From assembly GCA_964464375.1 (NCBI GenBank), contig CAYXFU010000015.1, forward strand, positions 1 to 64,000: DNA of 64,000 nucleotides. The letters are read 5' to 3'. Below are positions 45,086 through 54,263 of the stretch, one piece after another. How positions within the stretch are numbered: position 1 is the stretch's first letter; the number at the start of each line of letters is the position of its first letter. Below the pieces are notes generated by a model. That model saw only the letters and a program-made list of their open reading frames with translations. It was not told the origin of the DNA and made no database searches. This DNA comes from CAIOZA01 sp964464375 (lineage in GTDB: Bacteria > Bacteroidota > Ignavibacteria > Kapaibacteriales > UBA2268). Position numbers and translations under genes: made by a program.

Positions 45086-48000
45086 CTAGTATTTCCGGAC
45101 GGCAAAAGCCACACCATATCCAATGTCCGTAAACTCAAATGTAGAAAAATTATCCTTACTACATACAGTATTCTCCCAAACATTTTTTAAATATTTGTGT
45201 TGAGGATGAGCTATGTCATCAAATACTATTATTCCACCAATACTGATATGTGGCAATACATCAGTGATATCTTCTATTGCACCATGCTCACTGTGATCAC
45301 CATCAACAGTAATGATATCAAAATATTCATCTGAATGTTCATCAAAATATTTCTTTAAGGTTTCATGAGAATTTCCAGAGACAAACTCAGCTGCACCAAT
45401 AAATCCAAATTTCATTAATTCATTTTTTACAAAACTAGGTCCAGGATTTCTCATGCCTGCATAATCTTGTTGCCACATATCAAAACCAACAATATTAATA
45501 TCGGGATTGTTCGCTACAACCATTGACATACTTCTTCCTGTCCTGACGCCAATTTCAAGATAATTTCTAATTTTTAGCTTTTGACTTAAAGCATACAAGA
45601 CAGTACAAATATCTGCATATTGCCAATTATTACCATACCTACCTATACCTTTTTCAATATAACCTCTGATAAATTTTGAGTATTCATCCTGTTCAAGCAT
45701 TGATAGGATATTTGAAACACCTTCATAAACATTTCTATTAAATAGAAAATTCTTTAATGTATCAGCTCCACCCAATACTGGTTCATACCATTGATTGTTT
45801 ATATCGAGAAATGAATTATAATACTGATAGTTACTATTAATCACAATATTGCTGTTTTCTTTGAAATTTTTTTGTTGTGTCTGTGGTTTAATATCTGCAA
45901 TTTTAGAAGTTATATCTTCTGCATAATTATTTTTCGTGCCCTTTTTCTCATAACAGACTAATAATATCCTGGGACTTGTTCCATCTGGAACATCATAATC
46001 AAAAACTTCGACTTTATTAAAATGTTGTTCAAGCTCATGTACAAAATTTTCTAATTTATAATATTCGGGTAGATTCATGTCCGGTTGTGTTCCGGTAGCA
46101 AGTCCTCTTGGCATAAATTCTGTTATTAATACATTTGTGGTAAATGAAGCTAACTGCTTAGCTATAAAATCAAATGGATAACTTTGTCCCAAAGATAGAT
46201 GATGAGTTAAAGCTAAAGCTAAAGCAACATCTCCTATATACGAGTGAGAATGAACACAGTTTTGCCTGGCTATGAAAATATTATTATAATTATTTATTTT
46301 TCCAAACTGATATAGCTTATTTAGTGCAGTTTCATCATTGTCTAATGAATAAATAGTTGCGTTATTGTCCATACAATTTCTAGCCATAAAAGAAAATCGT
46401 CCAGAATTTGCTCCTATATCAATTAATACCATAGGATTAAACCGCATTATCTGCTCAAAAATTAAGGAATCTCGAATATGTACTTTTTGGGGGTTTAAAG
46501 TGCCAGACAATGGTAATAATTTATCATCAAAAATGGGACTACAATAATCAGACCACAATGTTTTGGAAAAGGAAAAATCAATTTGACGGATTTGATTCTC
46601 AAGATAAATTAATAACTGGTATCTTGTTAATCCAGAAGGTATAGGCGGTAAACCCAATCCAATAACTGCAGAAAGTGGAATACTTGTAATTTCTCTAACG
46701 ATTTCAATACTTTTATTTTCTTTTAATCTATTAGCCAAAAGCAAAGGATAATAATGATACTCAAGAAATTCATCTAGGCCAACAAATTCTGATTGTAAAG
46801 GTTGTATTGACCCAAGATCACACATTACTGGTCTAATCATCTTACTTTGAATAAGATTACCACTATGGCCATCAATTAATCCTAATTTATCTTCTAAAAG
46901 AAGTAGATTTGTTTCTATCCATACTAAGGCTGCATCGCGAAGCATTTCCAAGGGCCATGATCTGAATGGTAGTTCTAGTTTTTGATCTGCATGCGCAAGA
47001 ATAAGGCCAAAACCATCCATTTTATAATAATCACAAATAGTAGTTTCTACCATTAATTTTTTCATCGTCAATTTTTTTATAATTCCCTTTTGGAAAAGAA
47101 ATTGCACATAATCAACAGATTTATGATAAATCGCTCTAAAATAACGATTTTTATAAAGGAAAACTTTACCAATTGGATCAAGGTGTCTGATACCTATCCA
47201 CTCAACAGAATTAGGAGCAATTGGTATCTTTTCAACATTAATTAGATCAATCTTTTCTTCCATAAAATCCCTTAACTCCTCTTTTGTTTTTATTTTATCG
47301 ATACCCCAATAACGATTTGCAACTTCAATCTGTAGATCATTGATTGGAGCAAATGTTGATGGAAATATATCCTTAAAAAAATCAAATGGCTGGCCGTCAA
47401 ATGTATATTCTGAAGGATAACACGGAACATCTGCACTAACTGAATACTCAACTTTATTTGGTAAGTATATTACAGGTTTATTCATATACATACTATATCC
47501 GACTTCAGTACCCATTGAAGGTGTTAAAATTGCGGTGCAAGCATATAGATAGGACTTCAGTCTAATCAAAAAATCAGGATTATAAATATGCCCGGATGTA
47601 ATACATTCATAGCCCTTGTCAATATAAAATTGATGTTTGTTCAATAAAATATCTTTCCAATAAAGACTAATATATATTTTATCAAAAATCTTTTTGAATG
47701 GTTCAATTTGTGCACAAAAACTACTTTCATCATAGATAGATGTAATATAATGTGTGCTATGAATTGGAAAAACAATCAGGATATTTGAATAATTATTCTT
47801 AGTTTTCTTCACCAAACTAAAATCAATTGGTGCATAATGTATTAAAGGTCCTATTGATATAGCTGGTTTTGAAGATTTTCTGTTCCAGATTCTATCAATG
47901 TAAGCCTGAGAAGCACATATAAATTTAGGCATCGGTGAATTTAAATCCACATCCCATAAAAAGTTTCTAAGTTGTGGGCCATGTTCAATAGCTACAGGTA

Positions 48001-48139
48001 GAAATTGTTCATTTGAAATCCCTAAGAAATTTTTTAGAATAGTAGCATGCCCATAAAAATCATTAGATGTATGCTTTTCATTGGTTTGAAGCAGTTTTTC
48101 TTGACTTTCAGCTAAATTTATAAGTTCATTTATTTCCAT
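45086..48139 (-). CDS. Large fusion: GT-B-like region, kinase-like loop and two SAM methyltransferase domains
   Basis: ATG 48139 (after GGAG) gives 1017 residues. Residues about 1-300 resemble a GT-B-like surface-glycan enzyme (ISIGPLIHYAPI; SYLYACTAILTPSMGTEVGYSM). Residues about 330-480 contain LIDGHSGNLI (Asp423, His425, Asn428) and VMCDLGSI (Asp441), the layout of the catalytic loop and DxG of protein-kinase/APH-like folds. A class I methyltransferase follows (about 568-740, VLIDIGANSGRF), then a second, Methyltransf_24-like one (about 855-1017, YLEIGVRTGRSMS, ITVDGDHSEHGAIED). I do not know a named family for the whole protein. It lies in the glycan operon. Confidence 0.75.
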   Translation of the reverse strand: MEINELINLAESQEKLLQTNEKHTSNDFYGHATILKNFLGISNEQFLPVAIEHGPQLRNFLWDVDLNSPMPKFICASQAYIDRIWNRKSSKPAISIGPLIHYAPIDFSLVKKTKNNYSNILIVFPIHSTHYITSIYDESSFCAQIEPFKKIFDKIYISLYWKDILLNKHQFYIDKGYECITSGHIYNPDFLIRLKSYLYACTAILTPSMGTEVGYSMYMNKPVIYLPNKVEYSVSADVPCYPSEYTFDGQPFDFFKDIFPSTFAPINDLQIEVANRYWGIDKIKTKEELRDFMEEKIDLINVEKIPIAPNSVEWIGIRHLDPIGKVFLYKNRYFRAIYHKSVDYVQFLFQKGIIKKLTMKKLMVETTICDYYKMDGFGLILAHADQKLELPFRSWPLEMLRDAALVWIETNLLLLEDKLGLIDGHSGNLIQSKMIRPVMCDLGSIQPLQSEFVGLDEFLEYHYYPLLLANRLKENKSIEIVREITSIPLSAVIGLGLPPIPSGLTRYQLLIYLENQIRQIDFSFSKTLWSDYCSPIFDDKLLPLSGTLNPQKVHIRDSLIFEQIMRFNPMVLIDIGANSGRFSFMARNCMDNNATIYSLDNDETALNKLYQFGKINNYNNIFIARQNCVHSHSYIGDVALALALTHHLSLGQSYPFDFIAKQLASFTTNVLITEFMPRGLATGTQPDMNLPEYYKLENFVHELEQHFNKVEVFDYDVPDGTSPRILLVCYEKKGTKNNYAEDITSKIADIKPQTQQKNFKENSNIVINSNYQYYNSFLDINNQWYEPVLGGADTLKNFLFNRNVYEGVSNILSMLEQDEYSKFIRGYIEKGIGRYGNNWQYADICTVLYALSQKLKIRNYLEIGVRTGRSMSMVVANNPDINIVGFDMWQQDYAGMRNPGPSFVKNELMKFGFIGAAEFVSGNSHETLKKYFDEHSDEYFDIITVDGDHSEHGAIEDITDVLPHISIGGIIVFDDIAHPQHKYLKNVWENTVCSKDNFSTFEFTDIGYGVAFAVRKY

Positions 48140-48275
48140 ACAATACTCCAATCGAAATGATTCTAATTTATTCCAAAGACATCGTTTACATTCAGCTTAA
48201 CTTACGCTTTTTCGCAATCATTATTATTATTTAATTTTTAAATTTAATCAAGACTCAATGCCAAGACCGTATTTG

Positions 48276-49034
48276 CTATAAAACAATATATGATAGATTT
48301 GGAACATAAGGGAAAGACTTAATAGTGACATTATTCAACCCACATTCTCGAAATACATGTAGTAAAGACAATGTAACCCCAGGGAAACAACCTTCGTTTA
48401 ATGTAGCTAAAACAATTATACTTCCTTTTGGCATTCTTGGAAGAAACTGTTTTAAAGCCATTAAAGTTGGCTCATATAAATTCACACTTAAACTTAATAG
48501 ACTAATTAATAAATGTGGGTTTTCTTCCAAATATTTCGGTACAGTTTCAACAATATCACCTCTAATTAGTTCAATCTTAGGAATGTGATTCAAAAACCTG
48601 TTTGAATCATGTATTTGAGATAATTCCGTCAAACTACTTTCAGAATCTATTGCGTAATCAGGTTGTGGTATGCCAATGGCATTTGCACTTTGATTATCCT
48701 TATCTGATATGCTTGCATTCCCTGAAAAAGTATCAAAACCTATCATGCGCCTATTGTAATTTATTGGCTCTAAAGCCGCACTAAGTTGATACCACGTCAT
48801 GAGTTCACCACCAAAATATACACCACAATTTACAATTGATCCTTTAATTTCAGAAATTTGCTTAAACAATTCGAATCTAGCCAAGAGAATACTTAAGTCT
48901 TGTCTTGTAACATACTTCATAAAAGAGCCAAGCTTTTCTACAGTAGTATCTGTACTTTTGTTAAAGAAGTCTGCTATTCTATATTTAACCTCAATTTGCT
49001 CTTTTGAGCTATAAACATTATCCTTGTGTTCCAT
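48276..49034 (-). CDS. TylF/MycF-like sugar O-methyltransferase
   Basis: A 252-residue protein; ATG 49034 is favoured because AAGGAA precedes it. It shows the pattern GSIVNCGVYFGGELMTWYQL followed by RRMIGFDTFSG and IELIRGDIVETVPKYL, as in macrocin-O-methyltransferase-like sugar methylases. The middle acidic metal-binding residues of TylF (DxxxxxS/D pattern) are not clear: ISLLSLSVNLYEPT has Ser and Asn where TylF-type enzymes usually have Asp. It may thus be catalytically altered. It is about 135 bp upstream of the fusion gene, a larger gap than between most neighbours. Confidence 0.65.
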   Translation of the reverse strand: MEHKDNVYSSKEQIEVKYRIADFFNKSTDTTVEKLGSFMKYVTRQDLSILLARFELFKQISEIKGSIVNCGVYFGGELMTWYQLSAALEPINYNRRMIGFDTFSGNASISDKDNQSANAIGIPQPDYAIDSESSLTELSQIHDSNRFLNHIPKIELIRGDIVETVPKYLEENPHLLISLLSLSVNLYEPTLMALKQFLPRMPKGSIIVLATLNEGCFPGVTLSLLHVFRECGLNNVTIKSFPYVPNLSYIVL

Positions 49035-49122
49035 AGAATTTCCTTTCATAATATTTTTACTCCGCTGAAAAAAACATACACTTATAAAATTTGCTTTTAA
49101 TTCAAAAAAAAATCTTAACTAT

Positions 49123-50127
49123 CTAATCCATAATAAATAGATCTTTTCTACGCCAAATTCCATTTACATCCTTGATAAGTATATTCTTATCTGCATGTTT
49201 ATCTACAATTTCATCAAAATATGTCTCTGTAATATTTAAAGTTTTGCAGAAATCTCTTTTTGCTGCGGGATCACAAACGTAATCCTTTTCCTTAACAAGT
49301 AAATCCGCCTGCTGTTTGGTGATTTGATGTTTTCTCAACATTCTGCTGGTTATATCAGAAACTCTTTGAAAGCCAAATTTTGGAAATTTCGTCCAAAGTT
49401 GAATTATATAAGCTATACTATCTATCTGTGTAAAATTCTCTACATTGCCTTGTCTGAACCATTCATCGAAATCATCCAAATCTTTAAAACCATATTCTTT
49501 TGCTTTCTTCATTACCTCGATTTCATTATATGGGTAAAAAGCAAAGAAATAATATACCTTAGTATCCTCATCGCTTATAGGATGTAGTAAATCTAATTCA
49601 GAGCTTGTGCCATATTCATAATTGGTATTCTCTCCATAAAATACCAATGGAATATTAAAATATTTCGCAATTTGTGGTGGTTTAGAATATAATTTTTCTT
49701 CAATCCATTTTAACGGGTGCAACTCAACTTCAAAGTCCTTTAAAGTCTCATCAAGAAAAGTTTTTGGTGAAAACCTAAACACAATATGATCTAAATTAAA
49801 TCGCTCAGCAATATTTTTTACATTATGCTGTCCTGCTTTAGTTACTGTGAATTCTGTTGTAAGAGTTATTAATAATGGTTTCATACCCAATTTCACAAGT
49901 TCTGAAACTATCACGGTACTATCTTTGCCGCCAGAAACAGGACACAAACAATCATATTCACCTTTTTCAGCAATTCTTTTTTCACAAATTTCTTTTAATT
50001 GTTTGTCTCTAGCAATCCAATCAATATTTGCTCTGTTTTCATGATTTCTACACGCCAAACAAACCCCATTTATAAAGTTACTACCAGGTCTTGTATCAGG
50101 CATTCCACATTTTATACATATTTCCAT
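49123..50127 (-). CDS. pseA: N-acetyl sugar amidotransferase (PseA/WbpG family)
   Basis: A 334-residue ATP-dependent PP-loop enzyme. It starts with a zinc-like CIKCGMPDTRPGSNF / GVCLACRN pair, then the PP-loop PVSGGKDST (about residues 65-73). Family members turn an N-acetyl group of a nonulosonate or 2,3-diacetamido sugar into an acetamidino group, with ammonia from glutamine. WbpG works with HisH/HisF-like partners; none is encoded nearby, as with Campylobacter PseA. The setting in a Pse locus favours Pse amidination. The symbol is by analogy. Confidence 0.78.
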   Translation of the reverse strand: MEICIKCGMPDTRPGSNFINGVCLACRNHENRANIDWIARDKQLKEICEKRIAEKGEYDCLCPVSGGKDSTVIVSELVKLGMKPLLITLTTEFTVTKAGQHNVKNIAERFNLDHIVFRFSPKTFLDETLKDFEVELHPLKWIEEKLYSKPPQIAKYFNIPLVFYGENTNYEYGTSSELDLLHPISDEDTKVYYFFAFYPYNEIEVMKKAKEYGFKDLDDFDEWFRQGNVENFTQIDSIAYIIQLWTKFPKFGFQRVSDITSRMLRKHQITKQQADLLVKEKDYVCDPAAKRDFCKTLNITETYFDEIVDKHADKNILIKDVNGIWRRKDLFIMD

Positions 50128-50233
50128 AAAATGATTCCTATAATAAAATATTTTAAACCTATTCTACTTCTTAATTATTATTCTTAGTTTGTTATATTCA
50201 ATAGTTCTTATTTATAATTATGTTGCTTTTATG

Positions 50234-51175
50234 CTAGATATTTTTATGATTGTCTTCTACTCTAAAACTCCTCTTTGGAACCAAATATTTTGGAGATTTA
50301 ACAACAACACAATTTGCACAGATTGATTGGAAGTTTTTTTCTTCAATTGATTTTCTCAAATCATAATATTTCTGATTATTCCAAATTTCATTTAAACTAT
50401 TATTCATGATATTACCCATAACCAGCTTACTTGTTAAATCATAACAACAAGGAACCACGTTTCCGTCTGAGCGAATTGTAATAGTATTTATCACATGATC
50501 ACAATAGTTACTGTCTTCATTATTTGATACTAATTCTACTTTGTTAAAATCATTACAAACTTCCATATCTGGCCATTCGATCGCATAATTAGTTCTAAAT
50601 TTTACCCCTTCTGGGAAAGTCATTTTCAACCAACTTGGGATTGACATGCTTGAAGCAGTTGTAACTTTAGAAACATCTTTCACAAATTTAGTATTTGCGA
50701 TATAGACATCTGGTTTTTTTTGATTAGATAATTTTATAAGATTAACTAATTGTAGAATATTATTTATTATTTTTTTAGAGTTACTCTTCTTTCTTATATA
50801 CTGACTTTCCTCCGCTGAATCACCATCCAATGAAAATTCTATTTCATCAATTTCAGAAGAAATTAAATCAGATGACATTTGTGGTGAAAGCAACATTCCA
50901 TTTGAAACTGTTTTAATAAATATTTTTGAGTCTATACTCTTTATTTCTTTAACAAAATTTATAAAATTCGAATTTAATAGAGGCTCGCCTCCATGATATA
51001 AAACAACAACTTTAATAAATGCTCTGTTATGGTTTATGGATTTCAAAATTTGTGCAAAAATTTCTGGCTTCATAATATATCTTTTCATTTTTACTGTACC
51101 CGTTAGACAATGAATACACTTCAAATTACAAGTACCAGCTGGTTCAATTCTAACAACTCGTGGAAATTTTTCCAT
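50234..51175 (-). CDS. Radical SAM protein with SPASM-like C-terminus
   Basis: A 313-residue protein. The radical SAM cluster is CNLKCIHC (CxxxCxxC) near residue 15, preceded by RIEPAGT. Then come LYHGGEPLLN and a C-terminal cysteine set (CDHVINTITIRSDGNVVPCC and SICANCVV) like SPASM domains that hold a further iron-sulfur cluster. Such enzymes modify peptides or sugars by radical chemistry. No precursor peptide gene is visible. In this operon a sugar dehydratase or epimerase-like role on the nonulosonate is possible, but unproven. Confidence 0.82.
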   Translation of the reverse strand: MEKFPRVVRIEPAGTCNLKCIHCLTGTVKMKRYIMKPEIFAQILKSINHNRAFIKVVVLYHGGEPLLNSNFINFVKEIKSIDSKIFIKTVSNGMLLSPQMSSDLISSEIDEIEFSLDGDSAEESQYIRKKSNSKKIINNILQLVNLIKLSNQKKPDVYIANTKFVKDVSKVTTASSMSIPSWLKMTFPEGVKFRTNYAIEWPDMEVCNDFNKVELVSNNEDSNYCDHVINTITIRSDGNVVPCCYDLTSKLVMGNIMNNSLNEIWNNQKYYDLRKSIEEKNFQSICANCVVVKSPKYLVPKRSFRVEDNHKNI

Positions 51176-51186
51176 CTATACCAATT

Positions 51187-51900
51187 CTACCTTTCAATAT
51201 GTCTAATTATACAAAATGCCTCCGCATACTCAATTCCAACATTTATTCCATTATGCTGAGCTAATATCTTCAATCCTTCTGGTGAGCGTGGATGAGGATA
51301 CTTCCTTTTTTCAAATTCAAAACATTCCATTGCATCGATTTTAGCTTTTAGATTTTGCTCAGATATTTCGATATAAATATTTGGATTGAATCGTTTACCA
51401 TCTGCTTTAATCTGCCATTCGGTACTGGATGGAGTTTCAAATGTTAATATTGAGACCTTTAACTCTTCGGGGAGAGGTCGAAAAGCAGTCATGACGGCAT
51501 CAAAAGTTCTTTGATGGTCAATGTTCAAATCACCTAAATGATGAGTAAAAACTACATCAGGTTTGAATTTGTTTTTTTCTGATTCTATTGATTTGATAAT
51601 ATCAAGCAGGGGCACACTATCGAATCTATTATCCGGAAAACTATATAGAGACAAAGATTGATAGCCAATTATCTGTTTTGCAGAATGAATATTCTGTTTG
51701 TGTTTTTCAAGTTCTTTTTGCCATACTTCAATATCTCTTTTTTCAGATCGTGAAGTTATTCCCTCACCTAAAATCACAACATGAACAATTGCAGACTTCT
51801 CATGAATCAATTTGTGAAGAGTAGCTCCCAATCCTAGGACCTCATCGTCAGGATGAGCAACCACAATCATTATTTTGCTATTTTTTTGTAATTCTAACAT
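51187..51900 (-). CDS. PIG-L/LmbE-family N-deacetylase
   Basis: A 237-residue zinc-dependent deacetylase. Metal-binding AHPDDEVLG (about residues 15-23) and a second site VFTHHLGDLNIDH match PIG-L. These enzymes remove N-acetyl groups from amino sugars. It overlaps the formyltransferase gene upstream by 23 bp. In this context it could free an amine on the nonulosonate or its precursor so that the formyltransferase can add formyl, or act on another acetamido sugar of the glycan. Confidence 0.87.
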   Translation of the reverse strand: MLELQKNSKIMIVVAHPDDEVLGLGATLHKLIHEKSAIVHVVILGEGITSRSEKRDIEVWQKELEKHKQNIHSAKQIIGYQSLSLYSFPDNRFDSVPLLDIIKSIESEKNKFKPDVVFTHHLGDLNIDHQRTFDAVMTAFRPLPEELKVSILTFETPSSTEWQIKADGKRFNPNIYIEISEQNLKAKIDAMECFEFEKRKYPHPRSPEGLKILAQHNGINVGIEYAEAFCIIRHIER

Positions 51901-52555
51901 CAGCTACGATACTCCCGTCTGCTTTCAACCGAGCATGACTAAATTCATATTTTATATCTGTTATTGTAAGGAATGCATTAGGATACCCTTCACAATCCAA
52001 CATTCGTATAAAATTAAAAACATCTTCTATTTCAACTAATTCTGAAATATCCCCATCTTCAGGTTTTCTTCTTTTAAAAATAGTTGGTTCCCCTACTTGT
52101 TCTACAGGAATCGGTTCACTACTAATTATTTCTTTTATCATTTCCTCAATTATATCCGCAGATCTGATAAATATTTCTTGAGCAGAACCATTTAGATTAA
52201 GATCTCTTTTTAGATATATTTTACCTGAATCTAAACCATCGCTGACTCTGATAGCCGAAATTTTCGTCTCAGCAAAGCCTCGTACAATTAAGTTTTGCAA
52301 AGGACTACCGCCTCTTCCAAATGGTAAATCAGTCATGTGGAATACAACACAATTGTAATTTTCAAAAACATCTTTTGATATGATATATGACCAATGGGGT
52401 ATAAATACCCATTTGGGTTCTATCTCTTTAAGGTTTTCATAATTCAAGTCCTCTTTACTGGATAGCCTGATCCACTTAATACTATCATCTTGTGATAAAT
52501 TTTTAAAAAGCTTATCATGCCATGACTTCTCGGTAGCAAGTATACAGGTTATCAT
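51878..52555 (-). CDS. Formyltransferase-like protein (second of two)
   Basis: The ATG at 52555 overlaps the pseI stop (ATGA) and has GGAG before it, giving 225 residues. FHMTDLPFGRGGSPLQNLIVRG matches the formyl-transferase core, and DSGKIYLKRD holds the aspartate. The asparagine two residues before the catalytic His (NxH in methionyl-tRNA formyltransferase) is not present (VFH). A C-terminal beta domain follows. It is probably an amino-sugar N-formyltransferase using 10-formyltetrahydrofolate, though the altered motif leaves activity open. Confidence 0.8.
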   Translation of the reverse strand: MITCILATEKSWHDKLFKNLSQDDSIKWIRLSSKEDLNYENLKEIEPKWVFIPHWSYIISKDVFENYNCVVFHMTDLPFGRGGSPLQNLIVRGFAETKISAIRVSDGLDSGKIYLKRDLNLNGSAQEIFIRSADIIEEMIKEIISSEPIPVEQVGEPTIFKRRKPEDGDISELVEIEDVFNFIRMLDCEGYPNAFLTITDIKYEFSHARLKADGSIVADVRITKK

Positions 52556-53601
52556 ATATGACTCCATGAAAGTGGAGTGCCAGCAGATAATTTTGTCTTT
52601 ACTGTTTTTCCCAGAATAGTATCATAGTACTTTGGAGCTAAACCATCTCCAGGTCTGATAATTCTAACATTATCTTCAGTCAGTATTTCATTAATATCAA
52701 TATCTTTAACAGCATAAATTGACCTTTTGTATCTTAAGCTATTCTTTTCGCTTTCAAGTATTCCATAATGTATTTTCCCTAAAGACAAATAGACATTATC
52801 TGATTCTATTACTAAATTTTTTAGCTCTTCAGGTTCAATTGAAAATGCACTATCAACTCCACCATCCCCTCGATTTAAAGTGAAATGTTTTTCAATTAGA
52901 ACTGCACCCAATGCAACAGAAGCTATTGATACACCAATTCCTATTGTATGATCTGATAAACCAACATTACAATCAAACATTTCTCTTAAGTGAGGTATTG
53001 TCAACAAATTTGAATCTTTTGGTGAAGCTGGATAAGTACTAGTACATTTCAGTAAAATTATCTCTCCTGAATTATTTTCTCTTAACAATCTTATTGATTC
53101 ATCTAAGTCAGCCAGAGTCGATGCTCCTGTAGACATTATAATGGGTTTACCTGTTTTAGCAACTTTCTCTAGTAACTTCCAATCACTATTTTCAAATGAG
53201 GCTATTTTATAAGCACTTACATTCAATGATTCAAGAAAATCAACTGCCTTTTCGTCAAATGGAGTACTGAAAGCCGCTAAACCTAACTCACTTGCTTTAT
53301 CAAAAATTGTTTTATGCCATTCCCATGGGGTATATGCTTTCTTATATAATTCATATAGATTATAACCATTCCATAGAGACTTATTATCATTTATTTCAAA
53401 TAGCCCACCTCTACTATCTATAGTCATTGTTTCTGGTGTATATGTCTGAAGTTTAATCGCATCAGCACCGGCAAAAGCAGCAGCTTCAACAATTTTCAAA
53501 GCTGTCTCCAATGATTGATTATGGTTCCCGCTCATTTCTGCAACAATGAATGGTTTTTGGTCTTTGCCAATTTTCTTTCCATCAATAAAAATATCTTTCA
53601 T
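52552..53601 (-). CDS. pseI: Pseudaminic acid synthase
   Basis: A 349-residue NeuB-family enzyme condensing 2,4-diamido-2,4,6-trideoxy-L-altrose with phosphoenolpyruvate. The N-terminal TIM barrel starts PFIVAEMSGNHNQSLETAL, with KLQTYTPETMT and STPFDEKAVDFLE. The VGLSDHTIGIGVS and EKHFTLNRGDGGVDSAFS motifs are characteristic of PseI rather than sialic acid synthase. The C-terminal SAF (antifreeze-like) domain covers about 290-349. Start and stop overlap both neighbours by 4 bp, tightly coupling it to the two formyltransferase genes. Confidence 0.94.
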   Translation of the reverse strand: MKDIFIDGKKIGKDQKPFIVAEMSGNHNQSLETALKIVEAAAFAGADAIKLQTYTPETMTIDSRGGLFEINDNKSLWNGYNLYELYKKAYTPWEWHKTIFDKASELGLAAFSTPFDEKAVDFLESLNVSAYKIASFENSDWKLLEKVAKTGKPIIMSTGASTLADLDESIRLLRENNSGEIILLKCTSTYPASPKDSNLLTIPHLREMFDCNVGLSDHTIGIGVSIASVALGAVLIEKHFTLNRGDGGVDSAFSIEPEELKNLVIESDNVYLSLGKIHYGILESEKNSLRYKRSIYAVKDIDINEILTEDNVRIIRPGDGLAPKYYDTILGKTVKTKLSAGTPLSWSHI

Positions 53602-54263
53602 CTTTGCTCTTCTTTTGATTTATGCTCAATTTCTTCAGACTTATAAATTTTTATAATGTATTTCTTCTCATTCAATACAAAAAAAGCTGGATATCTTTCA
53701 TTGTCAACTACTCTCAAAAGATTAAACTGATCTTTGATGGATCTGTTAATATCAAGCTCACTATCTTGTGATAATCGCTTTCTATAATATGTACTTTCTC
53801 CGGATTGATCCCTTCCAGTTATGTTATCGTATTGTTTAATAAATTCTAAACATAACTTAATAGTCATTTCTCCTTGTAATCTTCTAATGTCATTTATTAA
53901 TTCAGTTCCTTCCAATTCTATGTAATCTTGTAAAAATATATCTCCAGAATCTATTTCTTCTTTGGCTTCAAATAGCGTGATAGGTATTTTCTTAAATCCT
54001 TCAATAACTTGCCAAGTTAATGGAGACCAACCTTTACCTTTTGGTAAATCACTTTCGTGAACTACTAAGTTATATTTATTTAATTCCAAATATTTGAATT
54101 TCTTCTCACATGAAAGCAAAAAAAGAATTTCTCCCTTCACAACTTCTTCATGTTTAAAGATTAAATCACATTCATAGCTCTTATCAATAATAAATTGATT
54201 AAGCTTTTCTGCAAATGGAATTATCCATGACCCTTGATTATCTACTAATATTTGAATTTTCAT
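53598..54263 (-). CDS. Formyltransferase-like protein (first of two)
   Basis: A 221-residue protein whose core VVHESDLPKGKGWSPLTWQV holds the formyltransferase histidine; the usual NxH asparagine is replaced (VVH). EIDSGDIFLQDYIELEG gives the aspartate. It resembles proteins found in Pse loci and in other amino-sugar modification operons. It lies between pseG and pseI, overlapping both (26 bp with pseG). That is the position where the acetylation step by PseH is often encoded in other clusters. It might therefore put formyl on the C4 amine (later C7 of Pse). Confidence 0.8.
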   Translation of the reverse strand: MKIQILVDNQGSWIIPFAEKLNQFIIDKSYECDLIFKHEEVVKGEILFLLSCEKKFKYLELNKYNLVVHESDLPKGKGWSPLTWQVIEGFKKIPITLFEAKEEIDSGDIFLQDYIELEGTELINDIRRLQGEMTIKLCLEFIKQYDNITGRDQSGESTYYRKRLSQDSELDINRSIKDQFNLLRVVDNERYPAFFVLNEKKYIIKIYKSEEIEHKSKEEQR

